From the NCBI GenBank assembly GCA_038025085.1, contig CM076146.1, positions 24,746,501 to 24,810,500 of the forward strand: a DNA stretch of 64,000 bases, read 5' to 3'. The position numbers and the translations under genes are program-made. Of the stretch, positions 31,309 through 42,149 are shown one piece after another; positions within the stretch are counted from its first letter, which is position 1; each line of letters opens with the position of its first letter. Under the pieces are notes generated by a model. It did no database searches. It saw nothing but the letters and a program-made list of their open reading frames with translations, and had not been told where the DNA came from. Origin of the DNA: Tetragonia tetragonoides (taxonomy: Eukaryota > Streptophyta > Magnoliopsida > Caryophyllales > Aizoaceae).

Positions 31309-32815
31309 ATGGTGAACTTTGATGATGTCTTTGATGCTTGGTTGGCTTCCATGACGGTAGAGGAGAGATTAAAGCTTACTCCCTTCCACCTTAATGCCTT
31401 CTTTCACCTCAAACAAGTTAAGATTTTATGGGACTTTCTTCATGCTTCCATTGAGTTTTGGGATCCTAAGTTCCATGTCTTCCGTTTTGGTGCTCATGAG
31501 ATATGCCCTTTGGTGGAGGAGTTTTCCGATATTATAAGCTTTCCAACCGAAAGTCATCCCGCCGTTCCTTACTTGGGGAATGCTTTCGTGGGTGATTTTC
31601 AAAGGTATCTCGGGTTGTCTCCCCTTCAAGCGGGTCAAGTGCTTCATGGTGAGGATGTTGATTCTTGCCAAGCTTGTGACTTTCTTCACCTCCGAGGTCT
31701 GGGATGCGATGGATATGAGGTATAAGAAACGTGCCTTTGTAATTTGCCTCCTCCATCGTTATTTGTTCGTTGGTGGTAATGAAGATGCTCTTATTCCCTC
31801 CGAGAAGAAGATGACCATTAATAGGGGCAAAGCTTGCCTTCTTAGGGTGACCGAGTAAATTCAATGGGATAGCTCTCCTATGCACTTGGTCGTGGGAGAG
31901 ACAATCCTTCCTTTAGATAGGCTCAAGAGCAATCCTCAAGAGTCCTTCACCGGGAGCCCTTTACAACTTCATGTAAGTTTCGTGATAAAGCCTTAATCTT
32001 TGTGGATTTAACTTTATTTGGTGAAATTCTCATCTTATATTGACTTGAATCTTCTTTTGTTGCTTTTGTGTAGATATGGCTTCAAGAGAGACTTCACTTG
32101 CTTGAGGCGCCGAAAGTTCTCTGAATCCTCTCGGGACGAGTGGATAACATACTTCTATACCAACATCCAACCGGCTTGGTTCGTCCCGTGGTGGCGTACC
32201 ACTAAGATTGTAGGGTGTAGCGAGAGTGTGCCCTTTACGAGGATCATTGGTTTGTATACTTTGACGTTCTTCTTACCGAACCGCCTCCTCCGCCAATATG
32301 GCTTAAGGCAAAGGATTCCGAATGTAAGTTGTGAACCTCCTTGCCAAAGGCCCTTAACATCCTCCTTGGTATATAATTGGGAACAACACTGGAACCGTCG
32401 CCAAGTGTGGACTAAGCCTGTGTACCCGCACTCAAACGGGTTGTCTAGCTTTTATGAGGAGTGGATTTGGAGAAGTGATCATCAAGTCAACCAAAGGCTC
32501 CTAGAAGAGGAAAATGAGTTGTTCAAAATCCGCAAATATGATGAGCCACACGGTATAAGGATAATTCCCATTGATAGGCCCGATAGACCTTCCAAGCCCC
32601 AAACTAAGGGTAAGGGAAAAGGTAAGGCAAAGGCCCAATCTAAGGAGAGGAAGAATCTGGCCCACTCAGCCAAGCAAGTAGCTCCAATTAGGCCCAATAA
32701 TCACGAGGCCTCTTCTAGCTATGGTAGGGAAAGATGGGCTCCAAAAGAACGAATGGAACTTGATGAGCCTAGCGAACCCGTCCAAGAGCCCGAAGTCAAA
32801 GACAAGGAGGAGTAG
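31309..32815 (+). pseudogene. antisense DUF7745-like gene in Tat-2
   Basis: ATG 31309 opens MVNFDDVFDAWLASMTVEER, then IEFWDPKFHVFRFGAHEICP and LVEEF, the hallmark of a plant family (DUF7745-like) found in Tat-type elements. A frameshift near 31645-31690 moves the frame to VTFFTSEVWDAMDMRYKKRA, and a TAA ends it at 31856. A GT (31973) and AG (32073) pair suggests an intron. The second exon reads FTRIIGLYTLTFFLPNRLLR-QYG, a conserved later block, and ends in a Lys-rich tail at 32815. The homologous gene in Tat-3 (59942) shares WDP-x-x-H-V-x-RFG and ELCPLVEE. Function in the element is unknown. The gene converges on pol, whose 3' end is at 33311. Confidence 0.7.
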
Positions 32816-32842
32816 TCTACCTCTAGTTGTCTAGCAAGTATT

Positions 32843-32877
<35 letters not shown>

Positions 32878-33310
32878 TGCTTAGTAGTATAATTCAAATA
32901 ACGGGTTTGCATGCCCAAATTGATGTAGTTTACAATTGCCCTTTTATTTATTTATTATCTTTCTCGCACTTTCTTCTTTTTTTTTTAATTTTTTTTTATT
33001 TTATATTAGAGCATGTAATGGACTTTATCCATATTATTGAAAGACTTGCTTATTTTTGCATTAATCGAATGGATTAAAACTCCCTTAGAGATTTATTTTA
33101 TTAAAGTGGCCGGGCCCAAGTTACTTGGGTTACCTACATATCCATGCGGAATCAGGCCAATGTAGTTCGTAAAACCAAATCTCCTGCGTGGGCGGTCAAC
33201 CAAAGGCTCCTAGAACATTTTTTTTCCCGGTCGTGGGCCCTGCGTGGGCGGTTCTGACCGATTTTGACTTGGATTTGGTGCCTTGGTGGGCTCTCTCAAA
33301 GATTTAACAT
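32816..33310. other. convergence zone between antisense gene and pol, with conserved block
   Basis: A poly-T run (about 32843-32875) and T-rich sequence precede a block at about 33130-33170 (TTACCTACATATCC ... GGAATCAGGCCAATGTAGTT). This block is similar to 61880-61925 of Tat-3. A 20-bp stretch GTCAACCAAAGGCTCCTAGA near 33198 repeats coding sequence near 32487. Confidence 0.6.
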
Positions 33311-33667
33311 TTATGCATAGAATCGCTTAAGTTGGTCCATATTTGTGAGTTGAGTGAACTCGTTGCCGTCTAAATCCATTTATTTTACCGCTCCACCGGA
33401 TAATATTGTCTTGATGATGTATGGGCCGGTCCAATTAGGCTTGAACTTTCCCCGAGGGTCGACTACAATTGGTCTTACCTCTTTTAAGACTAAGTCTCCT
33501 TCTTTTAGTCCTCTAGCCTTGAATCGTTGATCAAAATGTCTTGCCATCCTTGTTTGGTAGACATGACCATAATGTAGGGCATTTAGTCGTCTTTCATCTA
33601 GCAAGACCAATTGGTCATACCGGGCTTGGACCCAATCCACTTCGGGTAATTCACTCTCCAAAGCTAT
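33311..33667 (-). pseudogene. Tat-2 integrase C-terminus
   Basis: The minus frame from the solo-LTR edge reads ALESELPEVDWVQARYDQLV, YQTRMARHFDQRFK, GDLVLKEVRP and KFKPNWTGPYIIKTILSGGA, then a TAA just after VK, and continues MDLDGN ... MDQLKRFYA to a natural stop at 33311-33313. This is the integrase C-terminal domain of Tat elements. The junction I-ALESELP restores the reading across the inserted LTR. Confidence 0.85.
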
Positions 33668-35182
33668 TGTAAGAACCCTCGCCTCTTCCCGGCTCTCGAT
33701 TAAAATCGTGATTTTATTCGATTGGGCTTTATGGTTCTTAATAGTACGTCATATGCAATTTAATTTAATTATGGGGAATAACAATTTGCAAATAAGAAGC
33801 CGCCACCAATTTTTAAGGAAACAATTGGAAACCATCAAAAGTGCACCCAATTCCTATTGGGAATTGACTCATGCCCATGAGGACTAAATATTGAGTTCGG
33901 GGGTGTAGGTACGAAATAAACAAAACGAATCTCATCTAAATCGCCCGTATAAACGGCCTCTACTAAGCTTATCCATGTCAAATATTTATTTATACTATAT
34001 GGTTCCATACAAGTCCGGTCGTCCAAGATCCTAAATTTAACAGGAGGGTTAAAGACAACCAAATTACCTATGTTATCACTTCGCACAATTTATATCCAAT
34101 TTACATGCATACTATTAACAAGCATAAACAAGATATAAAGCATTAAATTAACGCTCCAACCTACCGCACTTTGCTAAACGCGCCAAGCATTGTATATGCA
34201 CATCAATAAAATTGTTAGTAACTTCAAAAGAAGAACAATGCAAAGATATTAACTTTATGCTAAAATAAACCTAGGAGGCTACTATATGCATGCAAAAACT
34301 ACAAAAAGATGCAAACTTTATAAACTAAACATGCATAATTATATACAGAACCCAAAACATGCAAATTTATTCATCTATAATCAAAAGCTAAATAAAACAT
34401 GATTGATAAATAGTAAACAAGAGATTTAATAAAGAGTTTAGGCCCTCAAGATGGTTAACCTGGACGTTCTATTCAAACGGGACTAGTAGAATTGGAATTG
34501 CTCTTCGATCTTGGGTGCTAGGCTAGGTGTAATGCTTGCTTGGATCTTCAGATTTCTGAATTCTCTTTGATTTGGGGAAATATGTGCTCTCAATGCTCTC
34601 AAAATTATGAACTGACTGACCTTCTGCAAAAGAGGGTGAAGAGGCGTATTTATAGAGTTGGGGACGGATTTTGGGGCTTAGGGTAAGAAACCCGGTGCCA
34701 CAACTCGGCCTAGCCAAAAAACCGGCCCAACGGCCACACGGAGGGCAGCTGGGGCCCGCGGCTGAAATTCAGCGGTTGGCCGCTGGGCCCAGCGGCTGGC
34801 CAGACGGCCCCTGCTGTCACGCGCTGGCCGCCGGGCAGGTAACGATAGCCGCTGGACCTGATGGCGTGCGTGTGACTAGGGTTTTTGACATTTTGTACTC
34901 AGTAAATTACGAAATTGCCCTTGGGCTGACCCAGGGGGTCGGGATTGAGCGGTTTCGACCCAAATCTTCGAGACGCGATATCTCTTGATCCGGGAACCTG
35001 ATTGAGGCAAGGTCAATGGCGTTGGAATCCTTATAACAAGCGCTATCCAAAGACTGAGGTTTCAAGGAATTTGGTCTAGATTTTCGAGAAATATCCTTTT
35101 CTACTTATGTCAATGTTAATCCATTGCCATCATCATCGGGCGTTGTGGTGCCAGGGGATGAGAACCGATTAGGGTGTCTACA
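33668..35182 (-). mobile_element. solo Tat-type LTR inserted in Tat-2 integrase
   Basis: 1515 bp, starting TGTAAGAACCC and ending GGGTGTCTACA on the plus strand. The target duplication GCTAT is at 33663-33667 and 35183-35187. It contains a minus-strand TATA box (TATTTATAG on plus, about 34647-34655) and an AGCGG/CCGCT cluster upstream of it (about 34771-34800). Both neighbours are continuous integrase sequence, so it is a clean single-LTR remnant. Confidence 0.9.
34647..34870 (-). promoter_or_regulatory. promoter module of the solo Tat LTR
   Basis: On the minus strand AGCGG-TTGG-CCGCT-type palindromes (34771-34800, with a half-site near 34850) lie about 120 bp upstream of CTATAAATA. This is the same arrangement as in Tat-1 and Tat-2. 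Confidence 0.5.
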
Positions 35183-36000
35183 GCTATCCTTAAGGAAGGG
35201 ATTTCTACCTCGAGTGGGAGTACCGCCTCCATTCCGTATACTAAAGAATAAGGCGTTGCTCCTGTTGAGGATCGAATAGTAGTTCATTATCCCCATAAGG
35301 TGAATTGTAGCTTGTCGGGCCAATCTTCGTAGTTTTCTGTCATCTTAGCTATCATTTGCTTTACGTTCTTGTGTGCGGATTCTACAATTCCATTTGTTTG
35401 TGGCCTATAAGGTGAAGACTATCGATGTTGAATTTGAAACTTGGTGAAGAGTTCGGCAACATCCTTTTTGAATTGGGTCCCGTGATCACTTATGAATTCG
35501 TGGGGTACTCCATATCTGGTAATGATGTTGTCATGTATGAACTTTGCTACGTGTTTCGACGCTATTCATGCATACGAACGAGCTTCAACCCATTTGGTGA
35601 AATAATCTATCGCGACTATACTATGTATTCATGGCCTCCTTTTCCTGTAAGGGAGATTTTTCCAATGATGTCAATGCCCTATGTAGAGAACGGTCATGGT
35701 CAAGTGACTGTATGTAGAGGAGTAGGAGGTTTGTGTTGTAAATTGGCAGCGTGTGCACTTTCTCACGTATTCGATGGAGTCTTTCTCCATTGTAGTCCAA
35801 TAGTATCCTTGCCTTAGGATTTTCTTGACCAAGGTCAGTCCATTCATGTGAGGACCACATACACCGTTATGTATGTCGCTCATGACTTTGCTTGCTTCAC
35901 GTTCCTTTAGACATAGAAGACTTAGCCCTTGTGGTGTCTTTTTATAAATTTTGCCTTGCACATGTATGGATTGTGCGGCTAGTCTTCTTAAAGCTCTTTG
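35183..36000 (-). pseudogene. Tat-2 integrase zinc finger and catalytic core
   Basis: The minus strand shows the HHCC finger (H-x6-H ... C-x2-C in HNGVCGPHMNG ... VRKCTRCQ, about 35870-35745). It then shows, in several frames, GIDIIGKISLTGKGGHEY, YFTKWVEARS, YGVPHEFISDHGTQF and RPQTNGIVESAHKN, carrying the D, D, E catalytic residues. [18 protein letters not shown] leads up to the solo LTR. Frameshifts and stops (around 35600, 35420 and 35310) break it. Integrase would join cDNA to host DNA. Confidence 0.8.
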
Positions 36001-36576
36001 TGCCCTAGGTGTCGATTGTGGAGGGTAGTCACCTTTGGCTAGCAGATTGCGAATGTCGGTAAACCATTCCTCTTCTTCTTCCTCATTGGCGCGTACTTCA
36101 AGTGCATTACAAAAGGCGGGCTCAGTGCGCCTTTGGATGTGAATGGGCATGGAGATTACATCATCTTGAATATTTATCATGGAAGCCATTTTTTCTAAGG
36201 CATCCGCGAACTGGTTGTTATCTCTAAGAAGGTATGTGAAACGGACATGAGTGAAATATTTGGCTATCTTTTCAAGATATTCCTGGTAAGGTGCCAGGGA
36301 TTCGCTTTTCACTTTCCACTTTTTGGAGACATGGTTTATGATGAGAGTGGAATCTCCAAATACCTTTTAATCCTTAATTTGTAGTTCTATTGCCGCTTCT
36401 AAACCGATGATGCATGCTTCATATTCGGCACCGTTGTTGGTTACCTCATGGTCTAGTTTGACGGCTATGAGAGTATGTGCGCCTTCTGAGCTGACTAATA
36501 ATACTCCTACGCCATAATATTTTTGGTTTGATGCTCCGTCAAAGTATAACTGCCAAGTGTTTTGTTCGACACTCAT
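36001..36576 (-). pseudogene. Tat-2 second (archaeal-like) RNase H
   Basis: From 36576 the minus frame reads QNTWQLYFDGASNQKYYGVG, VLLVSSEG and TNNGAEYEACIIGLEAA, then a stop. In the next open segment (from 36312) RFTYLLRDNNQFADALEKMA gives the late catalytic Asp region. A second RNase H after the usual one is a diagnostic feature of the Tat lineage. Confidence 0.82.
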
Positions 36577-38636
36577 TATTCCTTCATTAGGAAAGTCATG
36601 TGTGGCATCTTCACTTTTAACTGGGTTTCAGCGAGATGTTCAGAAATGGCATGTCCTTTGATCGTCTTTTGGTGTTCAAAAGTTAGATCGAATTCTGAAA
36701 GTATAACAGTCCAGCTTGGTATTCTTCCACTAAGAATGGGTTTTTCGAACAAGTACTTTAGTGGATTCATCCTTGATTTTATATGGATAGAGTGTTGTAG
36801 CATGTAATGTCGAAGCTTCTTTGTTGCAGTGACCAATGCGAGACACGTTTTCTCTAGTGTGGAGTAGCGTGTTTCGTATTCTAGGAATTTCTTGCTAACG
36901 TAGCATATTGCCTTTTCGTCATTCTCCACCTTTTGGGCCAACGTAGCTCCCATGGCGATTTTTTTGACTGTAAGGTATAGCATAAGTGGTTTTCCCGGAA
37001 TTGGCGGAGCCAATACGGGTGGATTAGCTAAGTATTCCTTAATTTTGTCGAAAGCTTGTTGGCATTGATCATCCCAGGTAAATTTGGTGTCCTTTTTGAG
37101 CTTTTTGAAGATAGGCTCGCATGTAATAGTCAATTTGGATATGAATCAACTTGTATATTTGAGTCGTCCTAAGAATCCTCTTATCCGCTTTTCATTTTTG
37201 GGAGAGGGCATATCTCTTATGGCTTTGATTTTGGTGGGATCAATTTCGATGCCTCTTGTGCTTATGACGAACCCTTAAAGCGTGCCAGAAGTTACTCCAA
37301 ATGCGCACTTTTGAGGATTTAATCTCATATTGTAGTTTCGAAGCCTATCGAAGAATTTCCTTAGAGAGGGTATATGCCCTTCTCTCTCCTTGGATTTGAT
37401 GATCATATCGTCTACGTACACCTCAGCTTCCTTGTGCATCATGTCATGTAGAAGGGAAGTCGCGGTTCTTTGGTATGTTGCTCCCGCATTATTCAATCCG
37501 AAACGCATGACGGTATAGCAACATGTTCCCCATTGGGTTATGAAGGTGGTTTTCTCCATGTCTTCTTCGGCCATCTGTGTTTGGTTATACCCTGCATAGC
37601 CATCCATGAAGGATAAAAGGGCATGTCCCGTGGTATTATCCACCAGTACGTCTATATGTGGTAAGGGAAAGTCGTCCTTTGGACTTGCCTTGTTTAGATC
37701 TCTATAATCGACGCACATCCTTACTTTGCCATCCTTTTTTGGAACGGGCACTATGTTAGCAACCCATTCTGGATATTGAGCAACCCTAATAAACCCCGCC
37801 GTGAGCTGTTTCTGTACCTCTTCTTTGATTTTCAATGTCCACTCAGGTTTCATTCTCCGAAGTTTTTGCTTTACCGGTTTTGAATCAGGATTGAGCGGTA
37901 TTGTATGCTGTGCTATCTCCCGACTTATTCCCGACATATCTTTGTAGGACCAAGCGAAAACGTCTATGTATTCTTTTAAGATATTTATAAAGTCTTCTCG
38001 TTCTTTGGGAGTTAACGATAAGCCAATGCGCACTTGCCGCGGCTCTTGATCGCTTGCAAGATTGATTAATTCTGTTTCTTCCATAATTGAAGTCTTTTGT
38101 TCATGCTCTAATAGTGCTTTAGTTACTTCTTTGGGAAATTCTTGTTCATCTTTTGAATTATTAGCTATTAAGTAATCCAAGAAGTAAGCAGAATCAGTAA
38201 TCATTTCATTGATAGAGGAAACTGGGACATCAACTAAGCCATTACTATTGGCTTTAACATCATTCGACCTGCAAACAAAATCAAACATAGATTTGGGTGG
38301 ACCACCCGACTCTACTATATTAGACTCGTCTTCAGAATCAGACTCAGTCCGGTCGGAGTCAGTGTCGGTGTCGGGCTTGGATTCTTCAGAGATCGTGATC
38401 TTGATCTTCTTTCCGTTGACTCCTGTCCAACTTATGGTGCGTTTCTGTTTCGTGAGTTGACCCTTGTTTGGAGTGATCAACTTAGTTGGGTCAAAGTTCG
38501 CATCTTGAATTGCGCTATTGACATTGTGGAGCTCCTTATCTTCTGGATGGCGATGCTCTTGTCCAAATAATAGACCCAAAGCGTTGTTGAGTGTGTCCTC
38601 TACCCAATCAAAGTTTAGCCTCCTTCTTACAGGCAA
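36576..38636 (-). pseudogene. Tat-2 reverse transcriptase and first RNase H
   Basis: The N-terminal linker is acidic. The RT then reads WSYKDMSGI, KKDGKVRMCVDYRDLNKASP, FPLPHIDVLVD and YVDDMIIKSKE with the catalytic Asp pair, ending at a TAA near 37275 (after FGVTSGTL). The same protein resumes after 37133 as FKKLKKDTKFTWDDQCQQAF, KIAMGATLAQK and AICYVSKKFLEYETRYS, the first RNase H region. A segment between the two is out of frame. No D-T/S-G or DNG-type protease motif lies between gag and this frame. Confidence 0.85.
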
Positions 38637-38685
38637 AGGAGGGATGAAGGCGATCCTTCCTTTGTCAGGGGTGTCGGATAAGGTC

Positions 38686-40737
38686 TCATGTCATGCAGAT
38701 GACCCCCTTGTCGACGAGGTCTTGTATCTTGCGTTCCAGGTGTGCACATTGGTCCGTATGATGTCCTCTTCCTCGATGGTAGATGCAAAAAGAGGTATTG
38801 TTCCAGTGCTTATTCTTATTTCCTGAATCTGGATCAGGTGTTGGCCCGATGGGATCTAGAATACCTTTCCAACAAAGATCTTGAAATATTTGAGTTGGGG
38901 TTGAAAGGAGGGAGGTATGTAACCGTTTTGCCATTCGGTTATGGTATTCCTTTTCGGGATTGGCGGTATTGTTGTAGCTACATGGCTGAACTTCTATAAG
39001 ATCTTGAATTCTGTGTTTCAGTGCCCAACATTCTTCAGTGTCGTGGCCTCTTCCCCTGTGGTAATTGCAAAACTTATGAGGGTGCCAGGCAATCCCTGGA
39101 GAGACAGGATCAGGAGTAGGTCCCAGTGGTCGTATGATCCTAATACTTATGAGTATTTCAAGAGTGTGAGTAAGGCGAAGAGGTAATGGGGAAAAGTCCC
39201 TTTTGGTCATATCCCTCGTGGATGGGGCGTGACTAAGTGGGAGATTTATGCTTTGATGGATGATAGATACGGACTGCGCTTCTGCGTCCTCTCTTTCTTT
39301 TCTCTTCATCTTAATGTTCGTTACCTCCTCGTCTATTTGGTTTAGGCCAACGGTGATTTCCATGAGCAATTCTTTTAATGATTTCCTTGGGGTGCTTTTT
39401 ATTGTTTGAAGGTCATCTTCTTCATCACTATCCCAAATTCCGGCTACCTCTATGTGGAGGGAGTCAAGCTTAAATGGTGGGATAGAATGTCCAATTGGCA
39501 CAATCAAGCAAGAGGGGTCCTTTTCTTCCTCTTCATTTATAATGACGAAAATCGCACCTAGAGGATTGGTGTTGTTGTTTGGAGTGGGAACATTCTTTGG
39601 CTTGGGAATAGTCCCATTGTCAAAGAGATCCTGGATTTTATTCTTGAGCGTCCAACACTTCTCGGTATCATGTCCTTTTCCTCTATGGAATTTGCAATAA
39701 AGATTAAGATTCCATGATGGGCTCCTCTTTTCGATGTCAGGATCCGGAGTGGGACCCATGGCATTGGGATAGTCATTCTTGACAAGCTTTTCCAAAGCTT
39801 TAGCATAGGTCATGCCCAATGGGGTGTATTGCCTTTGCGGTTTGTCGTAGACATTATTGACTTCATTAACCTTGTTTGAAGAGTTTCCCGAATTGGGGTT
39901 CTTCTTATAGTTCGAGTTATAAATGCCTTTGTTGAAGAAATCCTTGCTTTTCTCCTTTTTAAGTGCTTGATCGTCCTCTATGAGAAATCCCACACTATTG
40001 AGTTGTGTGTGTGAGGTAATTGCTTGATATTTGAGAGGATTCAAGTAAGGAGGTTGTAAGTTCTTGATGAGTTTTCGAATTTGCTCTTCCTCGGATGGAA
40101 GGTCGAGCATTTCGGACACTTTAGTTCTCCATTTCTTAACAAAGTCAGTGAAGCTTACATTTTCACCTTGCTTTATTGCTTCCAACTCTCTCATAGTGGT
40201 TGGTTGGATGACATTGTCGGCATACCTGGTGAGGAATAAGCTAGACACTTTGTTCCATTCTTGAATCTGATTGGGCTCAAGCTTGAAGAACCATGCCCTA
40301 ACAGTGGGGTCCAAGGTTTGTGAGAAGAGGTGAATATAGAGGTCAGGATCCACTCCTCTTAAGCCCATTGCGGTAGTGAAAGACCTTATGTGATATTTTG
40401 GATCGTCGGTCCCTTTGAAGGTGGGGACTTCAGGCATAGAGAACTTTTGTGGGAGCTTCCCCTTGATGTGAGAGGAATATCCTTCAGCATTGATCATGTA
40501 GTCACTTATGATCTTTTTTTGAGTTAGAGCCAACTCAAGGTTCTTAATTTGAGCACTTAGCTCTTCTACTTTGTCATCTCGAGGTGGAGGATCATCTTGG
40601 TTGAAAGGGTCAGTTTCCTTAACCTTGCTCTCTATCCATGTCACACGGTTTCCCATGATTTCCAACATTTTCATCATTTCAGCCAACATCTCATCGGTAG
40701 TCTTAGGTGGTGGAGGCGGCATGTCATCTTTGACCAT
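38686..40737 (-). CDS. Tat-2 Gag-like protein with three zinc-knuckle units
   Basis: The frame is open from 40950 (where the first codon is GTG) to 38686. The first ATG gives MVKDDMPPPPPKTTDEMLAE at 40737. A coiled-coil-like segment is followed by the Gag core: GKLPQKFSMPEVPTFKGTDD, MGLRGVDPDLYIHLF and WRTKVSEMLDLPSEEEQIRK. Then come three repeats of a C-x2-H-x5-H-x3-C knuckle, each preceded by GPTPDP: YCKFHRGKGHDTEKC (about 39702-39655), FCNYHRGRGHDTEEC (about 39072-39028) and FCIYHRGRGHHTDQC (about 38790-38746). The usual Tat gag has this knuckle type; three copies with a shared linker are unusual. The frame is intact over more than 680 codons despite decay elsewhere in the element. Confidence 0.82.
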   Translation of the reverse strand: MVKDDMPPPPPKTTDEMLAEMMKMLEIMGNRVTWIESKVKETDPFNQDDPPPRDDKVEELSAQIKNLELALTQKKIISDYMINAEGYSSHIKGKLPQKFSMPEVPTFKGTDDPKYHIRSFTTAMGLRGVDPDLYIHLFSQTLDPTVRAWFFKLEPNQIQEWNKVSSLFLTRYADNVIQPTTMRELEAIKQGENVSFTDFVKKWRTKVSEMLDLPSEEEQIRKLIKNLQPPYLNPLKYQAITSHTQLNSVGFLIEDDQALKKEKSKDFFNKGIYNSNYKKNPNSGNSSNKVNEVNNVYDKPQRQYTPLGMTYAKALEKLVKNDYPNAMGPTPDPDIEKRSPSWNLNLYCKFHRGKGHDTEKCWTLKNKIQDLFDNGTIPKPKNVPTPNNNTNPLGAIFVIINEEEEKDPSCLIVPIGHSIPPFKLDSLHIEVAGIWDSDEEDDLQTIKSTPRKSLKELLMEITVGLNQIDEEVTNIKMKRKEREDAEAQSVSIIHQSINLPLSHAPSTRDMTKRDFSPLPLRLTHTLEILISIRIIRPLGPTPDPVSPGIAWHPHKFCNYHRGRGHDTEECWALKHRIQDLIEVQPCSYNNTANPEKEYHNRMAKRLHTSLLSTPTQIFQDLCWKGILDPIGPTPDPDSGNKNKHWNNTSFCIYHRGRGHHTDQCAHLERKIQDLVDKGVICMT

Positions 40738-40950
40738 TTTGATTGACTTAGAACAAGGTGGTCGATATGGAGGGGGAGTAACAAATACTGCGTCAGACCT
40801 AGCTTTGCTCGGAGGGGGAGATTCCAATAGGAGCTTCCTAACCAGATGTTGATTACTATGATCGCGTTCCCAACTTTTCGGACCGATTGTTTTCTTCCCA
40901 ATCCTGGACAGCGGATAAGACTTAGAAAAGGAAAGACTAACAAGTTCCAC

Positions 40951-42128
40951 AAAAGAGCAGTTTTAAAACAAAGATGTGAAATTCCTATCTAGAATATTCT
41001 ATCAACATAGTTACCCTTGGGGACTAAGTAATGGGTTTAGGTCAAAAGATCTCGACACGGGAAAAGAAAGATGAAAGATATTATACTCTTGACTAAAAGG
41101 AGAGGGGAGAGATATTATCCCGACTCAATATGGGATAAAGCAAAAGATTTTATACTCTTGACTAAAAGGAGAGGGGAGAGATATTATCTCGACTCAATAT
41201 GGGATAAAGCAAAAGATATTATACTCTTGACTAAAAGGAGAGGAGAGAGATATTATCTCGACTCAATATGGGATAAAGCAATAGATATTATACTCTTGAC
41301 TAAAAGGAGAGGGGAGAGATATTATCTCGACTCAATATGGGATAAAACAAAAGATATTATACTCTTGACTAAAAGGAGAGAGGGGAGAGATATTACCTCT
41401 TTCTTTTGGCCTAGACTCACTACCTAAGTAAAAGGAAAGAATAAAGCATTCAAATCTTTCCTAAGGTAACGAGCATCATATAGAACATTCAGGGATATTG
41501 TTTCCTAAAAATAAAGATTCTAGACTCAATCTTAAGACAAAATCTAGACTCAAAAAAGGAAAAGATCCTAATTGGGGTCTAACCTAATATTCTATGACGA
41601 CCAAAAAGACTACGCAAAGATGGCGTTCACATATGGGCAAACAACACAACAACGCAAATGACATGATTATGAAAATCTAGCATGGACATGGGACTGAGTT
41701 TCAGCCTAAAACATTGGTTCTAGTTCATGAAATGGGGTAGGCTTAAGGGTTTGGTCAAAAGGTACTCATGATCAAGAATGTACGACAATCCGCGGGATGC
41801 GCGACAATGTGAGGCATTCTAGTCATCCTACTCGTCGAATGGACGAATGCGTAGGAAGGTACATGAGGTGGAGGGATCCATGTTTCTTGGCAAAGAAGAA
41901 TCGAGTGGATTCTCACCAATGCACTTCACCACACTCCATTGGCTAAACACTAGTTTGAACTTGTAAAAAACAAGCTCGGAAGTCGCGCAAGCGCATGCAC
42001 ATGAATTCAATGAATGCAAATTAATAGATGAATGACAAGTCACAAAATATTAATAAGAATACTCAAGGTGATGAACCAAGCAAAAATAATGATAATGAAT
42101 CGATTTTCAAGTTACACCCTCTTAATCA
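40951..42128. other. Tat-2 5' leader
   Basis: The non-coding region between primer-binding site and gag contains the 69-bp repeat array (41072-41395) and no domain-bearing frame. Plus-strand Lys/Arg-rich frames reflect the repeats. Confidence 0.55.
41072..41395. repeat. 69-bp tandem repeats in the Tat-2 leader
   Basis: About 4.5 copies of a unit containing AAAGATATTATACTCTTGAC, GAGAGGGGAGAGATATTATC and CGACTCAATATGGGATAAAG. The period is a multiple of three, so both strands stay open by chance. Confidence 0.92.
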
Positions 42129-42148
42129 TGTCCCCAGTGAAGTCGCCA
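42129..42148 (-). promoter_or_regulatory. Tat-2 primer-binding site
   Basis: Minus-strand TGGCGACTTCACTGGGGA lies 1 nt from the LTR end. Sites starting TGGCGACTC/T are typical of Tat/Ogre elements (complementary to a tRNA-Arg). Confidence 0.8.
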
Positions 42149-42149
42149 C

